DNA of 64,000 bases from Peribacillus sp. ACCC06369. GTDB taxonomy: Bacteria; Bacillota; Bacilli; Bacillales; DSM-1321. The DNA is taken from contig NZ_JAUCEN010000002.1 in the NCBI RefSeq assembly GCF_030348945.1, forward strand, positions 1,674,001 to 1,738,000, written 5' to 3'. The translations under genes were made by a program, and so were the position numbers. The notes under the pieces are model-generated. The model was not told the origin of the DNA, did no database searches, and worked only from the letters and a program-made list of their open reading frames with translations. This document shows, in pieces, positions 59,565 to 64,000 of the stretch (within the stretch, counting starts at the first letter, position 1; every line of letters starts with the position of its first letter).

Positions 59565-60600
59565 GTATTTATCTAAATTAACCAGTCCGTTAATAGCGGT
59601 TATCCTCGGCTTAGTCGTTGGGGCCATAATCATGTTAGTAAGCGGCTATGACCCAATTGCCGGCTATGGCTCCATGATAAACGGGATTATTGGGGATTCG
59701 TATTATGTAGGGGAATCCGTCAGGACAATCATTCCTTATATCCTAGCTGGTTTGGCAGTGGCTTTTGCTTTTCGTACGGGCCTATTCAATATCGGCGTTG
59801 AAGGGCAATTGATTGTTGGCTGGCTTGCGGCAGTTTGGGTCGGAATTGCTTTCGAGCTTCCTAGGATCATACATTTGCCGTTGGCAATCTTAGCTGGGGC
59901 AGCTGCTGGTGCCTTGTGGGCATTCATCCCTGGTTATTTAAAAGCGAAGTTTCGTGTGCATGAAGTAATCGTTTCTATCATGTTGAATTATACAGCTTTA
60001 TATGTAACGAATTACTTAATCCGGAACGTTATGACAGAAAAGCTGGATAAAACAGAAAGAATTGCTGATACAGCATCACTTCGGTCTCCTTTTTTTGAAA
60101 GCATTACGGATTTTTCCCGGATGCATTGGGGGATAGTGGTAGCGATAATCTGCGTCATCATCATGTGGTTCATTCTCGAAAGGACAAAAACGGGATTTGA
60201 ACTGAAAGCTGTAGGTTTTAATCAGCACGCTTCCGAATATGCAGGGATGAGCGTAAATAAGAACATCATCCTTTCCATGGTTATTTCGGGTGCGTTTGCA
60301 GGACTTGCGGGTGCTATGGAAGGCCTTGGAACTTTTGGTTATGCAGCGGTCAAAGGTGGATTCACAGGTATGGGCTTTGACGGGATTGCGGTAGCCTTAC
60401 TTGGAGCGAATACGGCTATTGGTGTTGTTCTAGCAGCCTTATTATTTGGGGGACTGAAAGCAGGGGCCTTAAATATGCCGCTAGAAACTGGCATACCAAG
60501 TGAAATTGTAGATATTGTCATAGCATTGATTATTTTCTTCGTCGCATCCAGTTATTTTATTCGTTGGATTGCCGCTCGATTTAAGAAAGGGGTGAAATAA
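59557..60600 (+). CDS. nupP: Nucleoside ABC transporter permease NupP
   Basis: BPD_transp_2-family permease, 347 residues with about eight to ten transmembrane segments. It has AFRTGLFNIGVEGQL (about 69-83), typical of the nucleoside/BMP type permeases, and a GMGFDGIAVALLG motif near 275. AGGTGGG before ATG 59557 sets the start inside nupO; the open frame extends further upstream in nupO without support. Confidence 0.95.
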   Translation: MSKYLSKLTSPLIAVILGLVVGAIIMLVSGYDPIAGYGSMINGIIGDSYYVGESVRTIIPYILAGLAVAFAFRTGLFNIGVEGQLIVGWLAAVWVGIAFELPRIIHLPLAILAGAAAGALWAFIPGYLKAKFRVHEVIVSIMLNYTALYVTNYLIRNVMTEKLDKTERIADTASLRSPFFESITDFSRMHWGIVVAIICVIIMWFILERTKTGFELKAVGFNQHASEYAGMSVNKNIILSMVISGAFAGLAGAMEGLGTFGYAAVKGGFTGMGFDGIAVALLGANTAIGVVLAALLFGGLKAGALNMPLETGIPSEIVDIVIALIIFFVASSYFIRWIAARFKKGVK

Positions 60601-61560
60601 GTGGATTTTTACCAAGTGTTACAAATTATTATTCCTTCTATGATTGCTCTAGCTGCTCCACTTATTTTTACTTCACTCGGAGGAGTATTTTCTGAACGAG
60701 CAGGTGTCATAAACATCGGTTTAGAAGGATTGATGGTCATTGGTGCCTTTACAGGGATTGTTTTTAACTTAATGTTCGCTGATGTCTTTGGAGAATGGAC
60801 TCCTTGGCTTGCAGTCTTGGCGGCTATGATCGCTGGCTTGCTATTTTCCATTCTACACGCTGTGGCATGCATTACGTTCAGGGCGGACCAAACGGTTAGT
60901 GGGGTCGCCATCAACTTATTGGCAATAGGTCTAACCATGTTTTTGGTGAAGTTGATTTTTGATAAAGGACAAACTGACAGAATCACAGAAACATTCCCAA
61001 GGATTGATGTTCCATTATTAAGTGATATTCCATTTATAGGACCTATCTTTTTCGCAAATGGTTATTATATCGTATATATAGCGGTTCTAATATCATTTGT
61101 CGTTTGGTATGTACTATATAAAACACCATTTGGTTTAAGGATTCGGGCGGTTGGCGAGCATCCCATGGCTGCTGACACGATGGGTGTCAATGTTACGAAA
61201 ATCCGATATGCCGCCGTTTTATTATCAGGTGCTTTTGGCGGTATCGGCGGAGCGATTTATGCTACCATCTTTTCGAATGAATTCAATCATGCGACAATAA
61301 ATGGTCAAGGTTTCATGGCCATCGCCGCCATGATTTTTGGTAAGTGGCACCCAATCGGGGCAATGGGTGCAGCGTTATTCTTTGGTTTGGCTCAAAGTTT
61401 AAGTATCGTTGGCTCGAGCCTTCCTTTCTTCAAGGATATTCCATCGGTTTACCTCTTGATCGCTCCTTATGTTCTGACGATCATTGCACTAACTGGTTTC
61501 ATTGGACGTGCAGATGCTCCAAAAGCATCCGGACAGCCATACATCAAAGGAAAAAGATAA
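60601..61560 (+). CDS. nupQ: Nucleoside ABC transporter permease NupQ
   Basis: Second permease of the importer, 319 residues, about eight transmembrane segments. It contains SERAGVINIGLEGLMVIGAF (about 31-50) and the NGQGFMAIAAMIFGKWHP motif. GTG 60601 directly follows the nupP stop, with AAAGGGGTG in the nupP end. It closes the transporter operon. Confidence 0.95.
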   Translation: MDFYQVLQIIIPSMIALAAPLIFTSLGGVFSERAGVINIGLEGLMVIGAFTGIVFNLMFADVFGEWTPWLAVLAAMIAGLLFSILHAVACITFRADQTVSGVAINLLAIGLTMFLVKLIFDKGQTDRITETFPRIDVPLLSDIPFIGPIFFANGYYIVYIAVLISFVVWYVLYKTPFGLRIRAVGEHPMAADTMGVNVTKIRYAAVLLSGAFGGIGGAIYATIFSNEFNHATINGQGFMAIAAMIFGKWHPIGAMGAALFFGLAQSLSIVGSSLPFFKDIPSVYLLIAPYVLTIIALTGFIGRADAPKASGQPYIKGKR

Positions 61561-61567
61561 GTTACTT

Positions 61568-61602
61568 AACCGGTCAGCAAACTTTGCTGACCGGTTTTTC
61601 CT
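61568..61602 (+). terminator. Rho-independent terminator after nupQ
   Basis: AACCGGTCAGCA pairs perfectly with TGCTGACCGGTT (12 bp), followed by T3-5. Confidence 0.93.
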
Positions 61603-61780
61603 TTTATATAAGCAGAAGTTCGGGCCTTATTGATGGAGATCTGGTGAAAAACCAAAAAAAGTAGCTGTAACTTGCATGATTTTTCCTTTCACATGTATAT
61701 TTTAAGTAGATGTTTAAAAGGGTTCAGATCTACAAACAATAAGCTAATAAAGGTGATTTATATAATGAGGAGGATTATTC

Positions 61781-63067
61781 ATGTCTATTGCTTCCGATAC
61801 AATTACGGAAAAAAGCGGCTACAAGCTTCATGTGGTCCGTACGGATAAATATAAAACGAATACTCTCGTGCTGAAGATGAAAGCCCCTTTGACAAAAGAG
61901 GAAGTTACATATCGTGCATTGCTGCCATATGTGTTACAAAGCAATACAAGTAAATATCCTACAACACCCGAGCTTCGATCTTATCTTGATGATTTATATG
62001 GGGCAGGGTTTTATGTCGATGTAGCTAAAAAAGGTGAATATCAAATCATAAGTTTTACGATCGATATCGTCAATGAAAAATTCCTCAGTGATTCAACGCC
62101 GCTTCTGGAAAAGGCTTTTGGATTACTATCAGAGGTGATCTTTCATCCGAAAACGAATGGCGAAGCCTTTGACTCTAAAACGGTTTCCAATGAAATCCGT
62201 TCTTTAAAACAGCGAATTCAATCCATTTCCGATGACAAAATGCGATATTCAGCTACTCGGCTTGTAGAGGAAATGTGCAAAAACGAACCATATGCTTTAG
62301 AAGCGAGCGGTAACATACAAGACTTGGAAACGATAACGCCTGAGTCCCTTTTCGCTTATTATAAAAAAATTCTGACTGAGGATGAAATCGATTTATATGT
62401 GATAGGTGATATCGATGAAGCAGAAGTAGAGGCTCTAGCTGATAAGTATGTGTCACTAGAAGAACGAGTGCCGGTGAGCCTGCCAAGGAAGACGGGCAAG
62501 GTAGTGGAGATGGAGAAGGAAAAAGAGATCATAGAAAATTCGGATGTGAAACAAGGGAAATTGAATATCGGTTATCGAACCCATGTTGCATATGGTGATC
62601 CGGATTATTATGCACTTCAGCTATTCAATGGTATTTTTGGTGGGTTTTCACATTCAAAACTTTTCATTAATGTCAGGGAGAAAGCCAGCCTTGCTTATTA
62701 CGCAGCTTCAAGGCTCGAAAGCCATAAAGGTCTGTTAATGGTCATGGCCGGCATCGAAAATGCCAACTACAAGCAAGCACTGGAGATCATTCATGCACAA
62801 ATGAAGGAAATGAAGCAAGGGAACTTTTCTGAAGAAGAACTGGCACAGACAAAGGCGGTCGTCAAGAACCAGCTCCTTGAAACGATAGACGTTTCGAGAG
62901 GACTGGTAGAAATTTTATATCATAATGTGGTTTCCGGGCAGAATATACCACTCGACGAGTGGTTTGCAAAAACAGAACGGACGACAAAGGAAGAAATCAT
63001 TGCCGTAGGTCAAAAGATTCAGCTTGATACGATTTACTTCCTAACAGAAGCGGAGGTGCAAGGGTAA
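61781..63067 (+). CDS. ymfF: Inactive-type M16 peptidase subunit YmfF
   Basis: M16-family protein of 428 residues. It lacks the HXXEH zinc motif; the equivalent N-terminal region reads ALLPYVLQSNTSKYP. The second-half pattern FGGFSHSKLFINVREKASLAYY is conserved. Such proteins normally pair with an active partner, and ymfH starts on its stop codon (TAATG). AGGAGG-like GAGGAGG precedes the ATG. Substrate unknown. Confidence 0.92.
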   Translation: MSIASDTITEKSGYKLHVVRTDKYKTNTLVLKMKAPLTKEEVTYRALLPYVLQSNTSKYPTTPELRSYLDDLYGAGFYVDVAKKGEYQIISFTIDIVNEKFLSDSTPLLEKAFGLLSEVIFHPKTNGEAFDSKTVSNEIRSLKQRIQSISDDKMRYSATRLVEEMCKNEPYALEASGNIQDLETITPESLFAYYKKILTEDEIDLYVIGDIDEAEVEALADKYVSLEERVPVSLPRKTGKVVEMEKEKEIIENSDVKQGKLNIGYRTHVAYGDPDYYALQLFNGIFGGFSHSKLFINVREKASLAYYAASRLESHKGLLMVMAGIENANYKQALEIIHAQMKEMKQGNFSEEELAQTKAVVKNQLLETIDVSRGLVEILYHNVVSGQNIPLDEWFAKTERTTKEEIIAVGQKIQLDTIYFLTEAEVQG

Positions 63068-64000
63068 TGGAGAAAATAGCATTCACTCAATTGAAAGAGG
63101 AACTTTTCCATGAAAAAATGGATAATGGCCTCGAAGTATATATTCTTCCGAAAAGTGGGTTCAATAAATCATTTGCGACGTTCACGACCAATTATGGTTC
63201 AGTCGACAACCATTTCAAACCATTGAATCAAACGGAATTCTCTAAAGTACCCGATGGTATTGCCCATTTTCTTGAACATAAGCTTTTTGAAAAGGAAGAT
63301 GGCGATGTTTTTCAGCAATTTTCAAAGCAGGGAGCTTCTGCAAATGCTTTTACTTCCTTCACCCGTACAGCTTATTTATTTTCAAGCACGTCCGATTTCG
63401 ATAGGAATCTAACGACTTTAATCGACTTTGTCCAGGATCCTTACTTTTCGGAAAAGACGGTAGAGAAGGAAAAAGGGATCATTGGGCAGGAAATCAATAT
63501 GTATGATGATAATTCAGACTGGCGGTTATATTTCGGGACGATAGCCAATATGTATCATCAACATCCAGTGAAAATTGATATTGCCGGTACTGTGGAATCG
63601 ATTGCTGATATTACCAAAGATATGCTTTACGAATGTTATAATACGTTTTATCATCCTAGCAACATGCTCTTATTCGTTGTAGGACCGGTAGAAGTCGAAA
63701 GTACCATGAAGCTGATTCGGGATAATCAAAATAATAAAGGGTACAACGAACAGCCTGAGGTGGAACGTAAATTTGACCAAGAGCCGGAAACAGTTGCCAA
63801 GGATAAGGAAATCTTAAAAATGAATGTCCAGACACCGAAAGTGATGCTGGGCATCAAGGCCATCAATGTCCATCAATCCGGTTCACAGCTTTTGAAAAGG
63901 GAATTGGCGACCAATATTTATTTGGAAATGCTGTTTGGCAAGAGTTCACCTTTGCATGAGGAGCTATACGAGAAAGGGTTGATCGATCAAAGCTTCTCCT
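63067..64000 (+). CDS. ymfH: M16 zinc peptidase YmfH (3' end beyond window)
   Basis: Catalytic M16 peptidase that starts at ATG 63067, overlapping the ymfF stop by one base. The visible 311 residues run open to the window end. The inverted zinc motif HFLEH is at 67-71. The distal Glu lies in the KGIIGQEINMYDD segment near 140. By analogy the two form an active/inactive heterodimer. The 3' part is missing. Confidence 0.93.
   Translation, partial: MEKIAFTQLKEELFHEKMDNGLEVYILPKSGFNKSFATFTTNYGSVDNHFKPLNQTEFSKVPDGIAHFLEHKLFEKEDGDVFQQFSKQGASANAFTSFTRTAYLFSSTSDFDRNLTTLIDFVQDPYFSEKTVEKEKGIIGQEINMYDDNSDWRLYFGTIANMYHQHPVKIDIAGTVESIADITKDMLYECYNTFYHPSNMLLFVVGPVEVESTMKLIRDNQNNKGYNEQPEVERKFDQEPETVAKDKEILKMNVQTPKVMLGIKAINVHQSGSQLLKRELATNIYLEMLFGKSSPLHEELYEKGLIDQSFS

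Overview
The window is a 64 kb stretch of core chromosome from a low-GC, spore-forming, motile Gram-positive bacterium of the family Bacillaceae. Gene content and order closely follow the Bacillus subtilis fla/che to ymfH region. Spore genes (dpaA, dpaB, spoIIIE, ymxH), PolC, SigD, an RNase J2 homologue and the CheC/CheD/FliY chemotaxis branch all fit. The genus cannot be fixed by eye; a Peribacillus or Bacillus relative is the best guess. Every gene is on the plus strand except one small conserved gene at 55242-55544. I saw no rRNA, tRNA, CRISPR array, prophage or insertion sequence.

Layout. (1) 38-16915: 3' part of the flagellar/chemotaxis operon: switch (fliM, fliY), cheY, export gate (fliO, fliP, fliQ, fliR, flhB, flhA), flagellar placement (flhF, flhG), chemotaxis (cheB, cheA, cheW, cheC, cheD), sigD and a swrB-like gene. 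A decayed small reading frame lies between sigD and swrB. (2) 17068-24860: translation and envelope block rpsB, tsf, pyrH, frr, uppS, cdsA, dxr, rseP. (3) 25132-31323: proS and polC. (4) 31517-41535: rimP-nusA-rnpM-ylxQ-infB-ylxP-rbfA, then truB-ribC, rpsO and pnp. (5) 41692-49594: ylxY, mlpA, ymxH, dpaA-dpaB (dipicolinate synthase) and asd-dapG-dapA, which make the dihydrodipicolinate that DpaAB uses. (6) 49862-55208: RNase J2, tepA, ylzJ, spoIIIE. (7) 55242-61560: lone minus-strand gene, GntR regulator ymfC, and a four-gene nucleoside ABC transporter (nupN, nupO, nupP, nupQ) with candidate CcpA and CodY sites. (8) 61781-64000: M16 peptidase pair ymfF and ymfH, the latter cut by the window end.

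I did not find an undescribed multi-gene system here, and the region looks conserved. The better leads are small: an RNase J2 homologue that keeps the full metallo-beta-lactamase catalytic set, a frameshifted small gene after sigD, paired cre and CodY-like sites before nupN, and several structured leaders (rpsB, tsf, proS, rimP, truB, the rpsO-pnp gap, ylxY, asd-dapG). Regulatory-site calls were made by eye and have not been tested.
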